Below, piece by piece: positions 58,119 through 64,000 of a stretch of DNA of 64,000 bases; the stretch's first letter is position 1; each line of letters opens with the position of its first letter. The translations under genes were made by a program, and so were the position numbers. The notes below the pieces were generated by a model. That model made no database searches. It saw nothing but the letters and a program-made list of their open reading frames with translations, and was not told where the DNA came from. This DNA comes from a virus: positions 1-64,000 of IMG/VR virus record IMGVR_UViG_3300031857_000124. One strand, written 5' to 3'.

Positions 58119-58324
58119 TCCCAGAAGCACTTATTTTTTTGGTACACCCCATGAATGAATGACGTTGCCTCTTCTGTGGTGACCTCGTGGTAGAATGTTT
58201 TTGAGTACTTCCTCTTGTTCTTACACCAAACCGTACACGTTGTACCACCCCCATCCTTAATGACGGTCATCATGTCCTGTCCCACCACCAGTCTGTGGTA
58301 GTTGTTTGAGCTTGTCCACTCCAT
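58115..58324 (-). CDS. hypothetical small protein
   Basis: 69 residues, beta then alpha (YHRLVVGQDMMTVIKDGGGT, TTEEATSFIHGVYQKNKCFW). Convergent with the previous gene. No family is recognised. Confidence 0.55.
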   Translation of the reverse strand: MEWTSSNNYHRLVVGQDMMTVIKDGGGTTCTVWCKNKRKYSKTFYHEVTTEEATSFIHGVYQKNKCFWD

Positions 58325-58338
58325 TTTGTAAGTATGTT

Positions 58339-58659
58339 TTAAATTTCGTTCTTCCCCTCAACCCCGCGCTTGATTCTGTTTGCGGTACGGGCGTTCTGCC
58401 AGTGGATAGCCTCTTCAATCTTTGTGATTGTCAAGGCATTTTCTCTGCACGGGAATGCATCGTTAAGGCTTTCGAATAAACACTTTACGTACTCGAGCAT
58501 ATCTGTTGCTTGAACTCCGTTTACCCCGACCTCGCTGACGGGGTCTGACTGGATTGTAAACTTTACAACTGGGGCAACCCCCCTCACATCCTCTGTGTTT
58601 TCGAGGGTGATGAATGGTGTTTCGCCGAACTTCAGCAGGGCCTTTTCTACGTGTCTCAT
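58339..58659 (-). CDS. hypothetical protein
   Basis: 106 residues, alpha/beta (ALLKFGETPFITLENTEDV, DMLEYVKCLFESLNDAFPCR, ITKIEEAIHWQNARTANRI). The last part resembles phage proteins ending in a helix of form AIxWQxxRTxxRxxRGVEG. Role unknown. Confidence 0.58.
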   Translation of the reverse strand: MRHVEKALLKFGETPFITLENTEDVRGVAPVVKFTIQSDPVSEVGVNGVQATDMLEYVKCLFESLNDAFPCRENALTITKIEEAIHWQNARTANRIKRGVEGKNEI

Positions 58660-58691
58660 TTATTTATTGTTTTTAGTGTTATTAAGGTTAG

Positions 58692-58744
58692 CCACGGGGA
58701 CTCATGCGGGGTCGGATCCACTACCGCAGGTATTGCCCCCGTGG
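58692..58744. other. 53-base two-tier stem structure
   Basis: CCACGGGG (58692-58699) pairs with CCCCGTGG (58737-58744), 8 perfect pairs, with an inner TGCGG/CCGCA stem. No T run on either side. It sits in the 115-base gap between minus genes and could be a processing site, an operator or a small RNA domain. Confidence 0.45.
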
Positions 58745-58774
58745 ATTGCCGTTAGCAAGTCGGCTACTTACGGG

Positions 58775-58873
58775 TTAGTTAAAGTCTGTTTTATCCCACC
58801 TCTCCACGAGCTTTACTACTGCATAAACAGTCAGGTAGAGGGCGAGGGCGACTACGATTGCTTCTTTCCACAT
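58775..58873 (-). CDS. 32-residue single-pass membrane peptide
   Basis: ATG 58873, TAA 58777-58775. The segment EAIVVALALYLTVYAVVKLV is one membrane helix, then a charged tail (ERWDKTDFN). It overlaps the end of the next upstream gene (58852) by 22 bases. Plausible micro-protein. Confidence 0.48.
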   Translation of the reverse strand: MWKEAIVVALALYLTVYAVVKLVERWDKTDFN

Positions 58874-59073
58874 CTTCTTTTCTGTTGGTTCTTTTTCTTT
58901 TCGTGGTTGCTGTTTATTGCGTTGAGCGCCTGCTCGATCTTATCGATACCGTAAGACCTTGACTGTAACTCAAGCTCAAACCTCTCCTTGAGGTCGTTCA
59001 TTCGCCCCGTTGACCAAAGGGCAAGTATGATGATGGCTGATAGCTCAACCACGTGCACTACTGCGTGAATCAT
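58852..59073 (-). CDS. small membrane protein with coiled coil
   Basis: 73 residues. N-terminal helix VVHVVELSAIIILALWSTG, then amphipathic coil (NDLKERFELELQSRSYGIDK) and a very basic end. Overlaps the upstream gene by 29 bases. Role unknown. Confidence 0.55.
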   Translation of the reverse strand: MIHAVVHVVELSAIIILALWSTGRMNDLKERFELELQSRSYGIDKIEQALNAINSNHEKKKNQQKRRCGKKQS

Positions 59074-59248
59074 GTATTGAAATTGTTTTTTTTAAGTACA
59101 CGGCAAGGTCAAGGGCCTCTTCGTAAGCGTGTTGTAGCCACTCGATTTCGGAGAGGTCTGTCCTGTCTACGGTTGTCCCGTACTTGGACAGTCCCCTCTG
59201 CTCCCTTGACTCAAGGTCTTGTACTACCTGGTTTATTATTTCGCTCAT
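59045..59248 (-). CDS. MazG-like small nucleotide hydrolase-type protein
   Basis: 67 residues. REQRGLSKYGTTVDRTDLSE, then EWLQHAYEEALDLAVYLKK. The EExxD-type element (YEEALD) and preceding YGTTV are typical of small MazG/dNTP pyrophosphohydrolase-like phage proteins. Too short for a complete enzyme by itself, so an oligomer is expected. Confidence 0.6.
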   Translation of the reverse strand: MSEIINQVVQDLESREQRGLSKYGTTVDRTDLSEIEWLQHAYEEALDLAVYLKKTISIHDSRSSARG

Positions 59249-59251
59249 GGT

Positions 59252-60286
59252 TTACCCCCAAATATCCTTAATACCCGTCTCCAGTCCGTACACCATCCCC
59301 GCGTTCTCGTTCTTACCCTGTGCTGGGAGGAACTCCGCGTAGGCCACAACCTGTGCGTTTGTTTCGAGGGACTGGTTAAACATCAGCTCCCTTTTAATTG
59401 GGTCGTACATGTCTTTAGCCCCTGCCACAATCGATACGGTGTTATCCTCATCGGAGGTGAAGCTTGCCGTGACTGAGGATCCGTATGGGGTCCTTCCCGC
59501 CTCGTTGTACAGGTTCCATCTAAATACAAACGACGGGCACGACTTACCGTATGAGGCCACTTTGCCTGGGGCGCCCGTGGCCGGCTCCCCGTTGATGTGG
59601 AACACCCCACGGATTTTATTGTCGGGCAGCGTTTCGATGTCCATGGAGATGCTTGTAACGTGAGTTTCTGGGCTGACCGACACCGAGTTAAAGGTCACCC
59701 TTGTGTTGTAGGAGATCTCCTCGGCGGTCATCCCTGTAACCGAGCACAGCTGGCCGACCGTCCACCTAACGAACTGCTTCTTGCTTGTCCACGTCTTGGT
59801 TGTTCCGTCCGATGATCTCGTAATAGATTTCTGTACGCGGTAGAAAACACCACCCCTAACGAACGGGTTGTCCGGGTTTGATGGGGTTCCGTCAGTGTTG
59901 ACGTTCATCCCTATGTCTGATATAACGTCAAAGGAGTGCCCCCCACCGGACTCGGATGGGTAAAGCTCAACCATTTGCCATGGCATCCACCTGCCGTTGT
60001 CCCCGTACACACGTGGTTTGTTTGTTGTCATAACGGACCCGTTAAACACAGGCATACCGTGACCGTAAGAGTGGATGTAGTTGGATATCATATTGAAGGT
60101 GTACGCCCCAAACAGCTCCGTGGAGCTTGATACGTAAACCCTTGTGCTGATTTTTCTAGGGGAAACCGTAAAGTCATGGGTTTCCTCAACAATTAAGAAC
60201 CGTGAGGTTTTGCTCTGTATTTGCCCCTCAAACTGCTGACACTCGTCGGGTAGTTGTAGCAGCTCTAACGCCTTTTGTGTGCTCAT
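59252..60286 (-). CDS. large unrecognised early-region protein
   Basis: 344 residues, the largest unknown on the right arm. Mostly beta with turns rich in Asp, Asn and Gly. An early helical start (QKALELLQLPDECQQFEGQI) and strands such as ISTRVYVSSSTELFGAYTF, TSISMDIETLPDNKIRGVFH, NTVSIVAGAKDMYDPIKRE. No catalytic motif or signal peptide is clear. It overlaps its upstream neighbour by 4 bases. Confidence 0.6.
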   Translation of the reverse strand: MSTQKALELLQLPDECQQFEGQIQSKTSRFLIVEETHDFTVSPRKISTRVYVSSSTELFGAYTFNMISNYIHSYGHGMPVFNGSVMTTNKPRVYGDNGRWMPWQMVELYPSESGGGHSFDVISDIGMNVNTDGTPSNPDNPFVRGGVFYRVQKSITRSSDGTTKTWTSKKQFVRWTVGQLCSVTGMTAEEISYNTRVTFNSVSVSPETHVTSISMDIETLPDNKIRGVFHINGEPATGAPGKVASYGKSCPSFVFRWNLYNEAGRTPYGSSVTASFTSDEDNTVSIVAGAKDMYDPIKRELMFNQSLETNAQVVAYAEFLPAQGKNENAGMVYGLETGIKDIWG

Positions 60287-60498
60287 TTATGTGTTTTTTT
60301 TGATTTTTTAACCACTTGCGCCCCCTCAACCACCTCCCACGAGTACTTGTGCCACGGCCTGTCAAATCCCATTACCTTATCAAGCTTCCAGCAGTCTGAA
60401 AGGCACTTCGACTTAGCCATTTCGGGGGACTTAGCGGTACACCTTGCGTGGTGAATCACGCTATCCCCATCAAGAACCATTACCGTGTATTCCCTCAT
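60283..60498 (-). CDS. small hypothetical protein
   Basis: 71 residues: a beta-alpha-beta pattern (REYTVMVLDGDSVIHHARCT, SPEMAKSKCLSDCW) and a Lys-rich tail. Overlaps both neighbours by 4 bases (ATGA). Confidence 0.55.
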   Translation of the reverse strand: MREYTVMVLDGDSVIHHARCTAKSPEMAKSKCLSDCWKLDKVMGFDRPWHKYSWEVVEGAQVVKKSKKTHK

Positions 60499-60890
60499 TC
60501 CTCGCCCTCCCCTGAGATTTCAACCTCAACCTCCTGGGGGAGCGGGGTTTTGTTACTTTCCGCCTCAATTACCACCTTTTTAATGTTTTTTACAGCCATT
60601 ACCACCGTTGGCCAGTACTCCAGAGGCAGACCAGACAGCTCGGCAATGGTGTTGTCAATTGTGGCAACGGCACGAACGTACTCGTCCCCGTCGTTTAGGT
60701 CCCCCAAGGTCTTGTACAGCTGCTTAAACTTGTTCTCCAGCTTAGAGACAAGGTTGTTTGAAGCCATTTTTAGGTCCTGTGTAAAAACCCCCGTGGCAAC
60801 ACTCTCGTCGTGACACTGGGCGTACACCTGCTGCGCGGCAAGGCCTGTGACAACCATCCTGTAGGCCCTGATTGCTTGTTCTTTCGTCAT
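60495..60890 (-). CDS. hypothetical helical protein
   Basis: 131 residues. Helical throughout (KEQAIRAYRMVVTGLAAQQV, SNNLVSKLENKFKQLYKTL) with a very acidic end (PQEVEVEISGEGEE). No family is recognised. Confidence 0.57.
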   Translation of the reverse strand: MTKEQAIRAYRMVVTGLAAQQVYAQCHDESVATGVFTQDLKMASNNLVSKLENKFKQLYKTLGDLNDGDEYVRAVATIDNTIAELSGLPLEYWPTVVMAVKNIKKVVIEAESNKTPLPQEVEVEISGEGEE

Positions 60891-60962
60891 TTTTCTGTTT
60901 GTTTTTGCAAGTGTACGACATTGTGAGTAGTATTTGCAAATAAATTACGCGATTTTAACAAA

Positions 60963-61220
60963 TTAGTTCTTAAAAAACAGGTACTTTGACTGAGTCTGAT
61001 CATCTATTGCGTCAATCAGCTCGTCAAGCGTAGCCGCAACGACAAACTGTGCCCCCCCTGAACCAACGACACACAGGTTCTTAAAGGATGAGTATGGACC
61101 TATGTAGTCTATGTGGTAAAACCAAAACTCTTCGATGTGGAACATTTCGGGCATGGTTTCCAGCTCTTCGTACAAGCGAATTTGTAGATCATCAACCACT
61201 GACAGTTTAAGCTTTAGCAT
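60963..61220 (-). CDS. hypothetical protein
   Basis: 85 residues with three beta-alpha units (LKLKLSVVDDLQIRLYEELE, LCVVGSGGAQFVVAATLDEL). No family is recognised. Confidence 0.55.
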   Translation of the reverse strand: MLKLKLSVVDDLQIRLYEELETMPEMFHIEEFWFYHIDYIGPYSSFKNLCVVGSGGAQFVVAATLDELIDAIDDQTQSKYLFFKN

Positions 61221-61265
61221 AGAAGACTGTGATTTTGGTTTGTAACAAATTTATTGTGTTTTTTG

Positions 61266-61502
61266 TCACGACTCAACTTTCCTGTAATGATTTTTCCAAA
61301 GAAAATCCGATAAGCAGACCCCCGTCTCGGTGACCTTCTCCTCTGTCCACTCTGGGTGGAGGTGAAGGTACTCGTGAATCATAACCTCAAGGTGCTTCTT
61401 GCCCCTTAGCCTTGGGTCAATTTCTATAGTTCCGTTTGGCATATACTGCCCCCAGGCCTGTTGCCTCCCCAGTTTTTTCAGTATTACCTTCGGGTGTCTC
61501 AT
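61266..61502 (-). CDS. small zincin metallopeptidase-like protein
   Basis: 78 residues. MPNGTIEIDPRLRGKKHLEV then MIHEYLHLHPEW: His 43, Glu 44, His 47 of HExxH with a downstream Glu (EEKVTETG). The layout is that of short phage SprT-like metalloproteases. Possibly cuts a host protein. Precedes the phosphoesterase operon's end by 19 bases. Confidence 0.68.
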   Translation of the reverse strand: MRHPKVILKKLGRQQAWGQYMPNGTIEIDPRLRGKKHLEVMIHEYLHLHPEWTEEKVTETGVCLSDFLWKNHYRKVES

Positions 61503-61520
61503 TAGTCAAATTTACAAAAA

Positions 61521-62531
61521 CTACCGAACCCTTCCGTTTATAATTGTAAAATTTTGAACCTCAAAGGTCTCGTCCTCAAAGACCTTGATGTGGGCAAACC
61601 CGTGGTTGTATTTGTTGTACGGTGCGTAGTCCGGGTGCAGCTCCGACAGGCAACCAATAGACCAGCAGGCAACCACCCTCCCGTTAATGTTAGGCTCCGT
61701 GTGGTGAGATGTCTGGTGGCTGTGACCGCAGATTGCGTTGTCCTTTGCCCTTGTGTAAAGACCACGCGCCACGTTGACGGGGGAGAACGTGGACTTACCA
61801 AGCTCATGGCCGTGGAGTATCGTCAGTTTCCCCGCGTGGATAAGCTGCTTATCGGGGATCATTACGATGTTGTACCTCTCCAAGTGAAGCAGGGACTCTA
61901 AGTTAAACTCGTTTATCCCAAGCAGGTCGGGTGCCTTATTGATGATGTAGTGTTCGTACCTAATGTCGTGGTTGCCGAGTTTAAAGTAGATGTTCTGGGT
62001 TGGGAAGAGTTCCCTTAGGGTTGCAAGGAACTCCCTGGTAGACAGAATCTCGTTGGCAAAGTTCCTCTTCCTTGGGTCCTTGTCAAACCTGGAGACCGCG
62101 TAGAAGTCTATCAAGTCTCCATTGATAATGATTGTGTTAACCCCCTGCTCCATCCCGTACTTTAAAGCTGCAGTCAGAGCCTGAATGTTGTGGTACGGGA
62201 TGTGAATATCGGAGATAAGGAGGATGTCGTTGTGCGAGACGGGGAGCTTGAACGCCTTGTGCTCGGGCTCTAAACTCTTGGGGAGGTTGAGCGGGTTGTC
62301 GTTCTTTGACAGCGCCTTGAGGTCTGCAAACTCTGATTTTTTATTCGTGGGGGCGGTTGGCTTTGGGTTGTCTTTCTTCATCCTCTTTGGGCTCCTCTTC
62401 CACCGGAAGTAGGCCGCTGAAAAGCATGAGTACGTCTCCCCCTGTTTTTTAGCGTACTCATTCAGCAGTTGCCTTTGGCTTTTTCCGCTTGTGTCAGAAA
62501 TAATTTGTTGAAACACTGTTCGTCTATCCAT
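61521..62531 (-). CDS. calcineurin-like metallophosphoesterase
   Basis: 336 residues. All metal-site motifs are present: Asp 108-x-His 110 (LISDIHIP), Asp 139 (INGDLIDF), Asn 187-His 188 (LGNHDIRYEHY), His 240-x-His 242 (ILHGHELG), and GHSH (His 270, 272). The N-terminal 50 residues have a small helix-turn-helix-like segment (GKSQRQLLNEYAKKQG). Such phage enzymes act on nucleotides or DNA ends (Mre11-like) or remove phosphates; the substrate cannot be told here. Controlled by a leader with hairpin and terminator. Confidence 0.88.
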   Translation of the reverse strand: MDRRTVFQQIISDTSGKSQRQLLNEYAKKQGETYSCFSAAYFRWKRSPKRMKKDNPKPTAPTNKKSEFADLKALSKNDNPLNLPKSLEPEHKAFKLPVSHNDILLISDIHIPYHNIQALTAALKYGMEQGVNTIIINGDLIDFYAVSRFDKDPRKRNFANEILSTREFLATLRELFPTQNIYFKLGNHDIRYEHYIINKAPDLLGINEFNLESLLHLERYNIVMIPDKQLIHAGKLTILHGHELGKSTFSPVNVARGLYTRAKDNAICGHSHQTSHHTEPNINGRVVACWSIGCLSELHPDYAPYNKYNHGFAHIKVFEDETFEVQNFTIINGRVR

Positions 62532-62644
62532 TGATTTTATTTTTTATGGAGAAAAAAAAACAAGCCGCCCCAACTATAGGGACGGCTGTCAAACAAAACG
62601 AAAATTGAAACAAGGCACACAGATCAGTGTGCGGAACAAATGTA
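62532..62644 (-). promoter_or_regulatory. phosphoesterase leader with hairpin and terminator
   Basis: Box TACATTTG (62644-62637) with a TTG about 20 bases upstream. Hairpin GCACAC/GTGTGC (62632-62627 with 62620-62615). Terminator AGCCGTCCC/GGGGCGGCT (62587-62579 with 62571-62563, one G-U) then T9, 31 bases before ATG 62531. The loops (TGATCT and TATAGTT) are not complementary, unlike the two kissing leaders. Confidence 0.7.
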
Positions 62645-62668
62645 TTGAATATGTTCCATTGAAGCAAG

Positions 62669-62911
62669 TTAGTTGATTGTAATGCTAAACCTATTGGTCC
62701 CAGTCTGTTTTGATTTTGATTTCCACTGAATGAACTTGGTGACAAGCGCAAACGACATGGTTGTCGAACACGCTATTAAGTTCTTTGTATCAGACTGCGT
62801 AACAGACACTATCACCCCCACGAAAAAGGCAAAAACAAAGGCTAAAAAACCATGGTTTTCACCCGACACGAGGTGCTTGGCAAATAGGATTGCGGAGTTT
62901 GGTTTCTTCAT
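62669..62911 (-). CDS. small two-helix membrane protein
   Basis: 80 residues. Segments HGFLAFVFAFFVGVIVSVT and LIACSTTMSFALVTKFI separated by a short polar loop. Overlaps the upstream gene by 4 bases. Function unknown. Confidence 0.55.
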   Translation of the reverse strand: MKKPNSAILFAKHLVSGENHGFLAFVFAFFVGVIVSVTQSDTKNLIACSTTMSFALVTKFIQWKSKSKQTGTNRFSITIN

Positions 62912-63198
62912 ACTGCTTCTTGTATTTTCAGCTTACTTATGGGTACCTCAACAGAGACATCAAAGCTCGTCCCCTTCATTTTTTTGTCCTTTGTCATGTC
63001 GTATACGCTCGGTGCGTAAAACGATCTCCACGCCTCGCACATAGCGCATATGTGTTTTTTTACAGAGGACGCAGTGTTTAACACCTCCGATGTCTGTAGG
63101 ATTTCGTTGTTAGAGGCCACTGTCTTCACCCTGAACCCCTTCATTTTTTTCCCATCAACAGTTCTTGTGGCGTCGTAAATTTCTATTCTGTTTGTCAT
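62908..63198 (-). CDS. hypothetical protein (DUF1508-like?)
   Basis: 96 residues. FRVKTVASNNEILQTSEVLN resembles the NGxxIxxSExY unit of the YegP/DUF1508 family, followed by a helix with a CxxC-like CAMCEAW. Assignment is weak. Confidence 0.5.
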   Translation of the reverse strand: MTNRIEIYDATRTVDGKKMKGFRVKTVASNNEILQTSEVLNTASSVKKHICAMCEAWRSFYAPSVYDMTKDKKMKGTSFDVSVEVPISKLKIQEAV

Positions 63199-63281
63199 CT
63201 TGTTTATTGTGTTTGTTGTGTCAAATGTAACAATTAATTGCTAAATGCCCGTGGTGGTTTTGTTTTTCTAACAAAAATCAA

Positions 63282-63671
63282 TCATCTCAAGTACGTTTGA
63301 GAAAACCCAAGCCACCTTAGCACGGAAAAGAACACCATTAAAAAAAATGTGTTTAATAGGCTGTTAGTGAAGCTGTAGGCTATCAAGAAATCCGTTATTC
63401 TGTACTGAAAGAAGTTGGACAGGTGCCACCAGTCAGTAAAAAACACCAGCGCCGTTGAACTGAACGGGAACCTTTCAGAGTACTTCGGTAAGTGAGTCCC
63501 AAAGTACCACCAATGCCTTGTTTCAGAGCCCGGGACAAGCGATCCGTTGGGGTTTGTTTTCCACTTACCCTTCCACCCATTGATTATGTAGTCTGGATCG
63601 TGGGCAATCCTATCTGATATACCCTTGAACGCCCCAACAAAAAATATCCCTATAATAATTATCGCTATCAT
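63282..63671 (-). CDS. small membrane protein with periplasmic loop
   Basis: 129 residues. N-terminal helix AIIIIGIFFVGAFKGIS and a C-terminal one SLLNTFFLMVFFSVLRWLG. The loop between has TRHWWYFGTHLPKYSERFPF and FFTDWWHLSN, a pattern I have seen in small membrane proteins of Bacteroidota phages. Role unknown. Confidence 0.58.
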   Translation of the reverse strand: MIAIIIIGIFFVGAFKGISDRIAHDPDYIINGWKGKWKTNPNGSLVPGSETRHWWYFGTHLPKYSERFPFSSTALVFFTDWWHLSNFFQYRITDFLIAYSFTNSLLNTFFLMVFFSVLRWLGFSQTYLR

Positions 63672-63904
63672 TTTTTTCTTTTTTTTCGGTAGTCAGGCCT
63701 TGGTTCGCGCATCTCTTTGATATACTGGTAGGCCATGACGGCCAGAACAAGGCTTGCCGTTACCATACACCCAATGGCTGTTGTCATGTCCCCCACAAAG
63801 TAGCTTGACACTCCGTACACGACAAAAAGAATCAAGAACGTGCTTACAATCTTGCTGTCGTATGCCACCAAGTAGTACCAAAATGTTGTTCTGTACTTTT
63901 TCAT
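63668..63904 (-). CDS. small two-helix membrane protein
   Basis: 78 residues from ATG 63904 (longer frame to 63979 crosses a strong hairpin). Helices STFLILFVVYGVSSYFVG and IGCMVTASLVLAVMAYQYI, basic tail. Overlaps the downstream gene by 4 bases. Confidence 0.55.
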   Translation of the reverse strand: MKKYRTTFWYYLVAYDSKIVSTFLILFVVYGVSSYFVGDMTTAIGCMVTASLVLAVMAYQYIKEMREPRPDYRKKRKK

Positions 63905-63918
63905 TTTTGTTTGTTTTA

Positions 63919-63955
63919 GGCGGGAGGGGGGAAACCAAAAACCCCCCTTTCCGCC
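63919..63955 (-). promoter_or_regulatory. strong leader hairpin before ATG 63904
   Basis: GGCGG and GGGGGG (63955-63951, 63947-63942) pair with CCCCCC and CCGCC (63931-63926, 63923-63919) around a 10-base loop, with small internal bulges. It lies 14 bases before the start codon and has no T run. It may block ribosomes or mark a processing site. The upstream leader continues past the window edge. Confidence 0.5.
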
Positions 63956-64000
63956 GTACTTCAAATCAACTCTAACCACTGGTTTTTTCGTCTATCTTGT

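Noticed and set aside
1-64000. Integrase, excisionase or lysogeny repressor indicating a temperate phage.
   Set aside because: No tyrosine or serine recombinase motif and no att-like repeat was seen; the two-HTH protein at 47988 is not clearly a lysogeny repressor.

Overview
The window is a contiguous piece of a tailed-phage genome whose host is most likely a member of the Bacteroidota, probably an aquatic Flavobacterium- or Cytophaga-like bacterium. Several -7 promoter boxes fit TAnnTTTG, often with a TTG element about 19-20 bases upstream. Shine-Dalgarno sites are essentially absent, the replication gene has a VirE_N/BT4734-type domain, and the tail-fibre modules look like those of flavobacterial phages. 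The structural block (large terminase, about 800-residue portal, scaffold, capsid, connector or ring-like proteins, a 1436-residue muzzle-like protein, giant internal proteins) resembles the crAss-like podovirus plan. No RNA polymerase, integrase or tail-sheath gene is visible in these 64 kb, so the exact lineage is an inference.

Layout. 1-1960 (minus): a primase-helicase cut by the window edge and a winged-helix replication protein. 2172-40681 (plus): late genes. These are two GroES-like proteins, terminase, portal, scaffold, capsid, connectors, muzzle, internal or ejected proteins (a 2639-residue and a 1234-residue polyvalent protein with a ferritin between them), tail fibre, holin-like protein and CHAP endolysin. 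40678-41431 (minus): an overlapping spanin-like pair, convergent with the lysin. 41589-45544: accessory region with a DUF1064 nuclease, HNH nucleases, a TnpB element with both hairpin ends, a zincin and a lipoprotein. Part of it is clearly AT-richer. 45541-47723 (minus): two paralogous DnaA-domain-IV proteins and a tRNA-Leu-like gene with an expanded anticodon region. 47988-48707 (plus): a regulator behind a structured leader. 48758-54327 (minus): RNase HI, a PD-(D/E)XK exonuclease and many small early genes. 54328-56242: about 1.9 kb without sizeable genes, holding a candidate 440-nt structured RNA and a five-copy palindromic iteron array that is a candidate origin. 56243-58118 (plus): very basic small proteins. 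58115-63904 (minus): early genes including a phosphoesterase, a small zincin and membrane proteins.

The most novel signal is a pair of unrelated leader RNAs, one before the replication gene at 1960 (minus) and one before the regulator at 47988 (plus). In each, a promoter is followed by a hairpin, a second hairpin, and an intrinsic-terminator hairpin that ends 7-13 bases before the start codon. The loop of the first hairpin is perfectly complementary (7 and 8 bases) to the 10-base loop of the terminator. I propose these are kissing-loop attenuators that set transcription of replication and regulatory genes. A second linked idea is that the DnaA-domain-IV paralogues bind the 23-bp-spaced TATGCACGCATA iterons. 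All identifications were made by reading the sequence; no database search or folding program was run.
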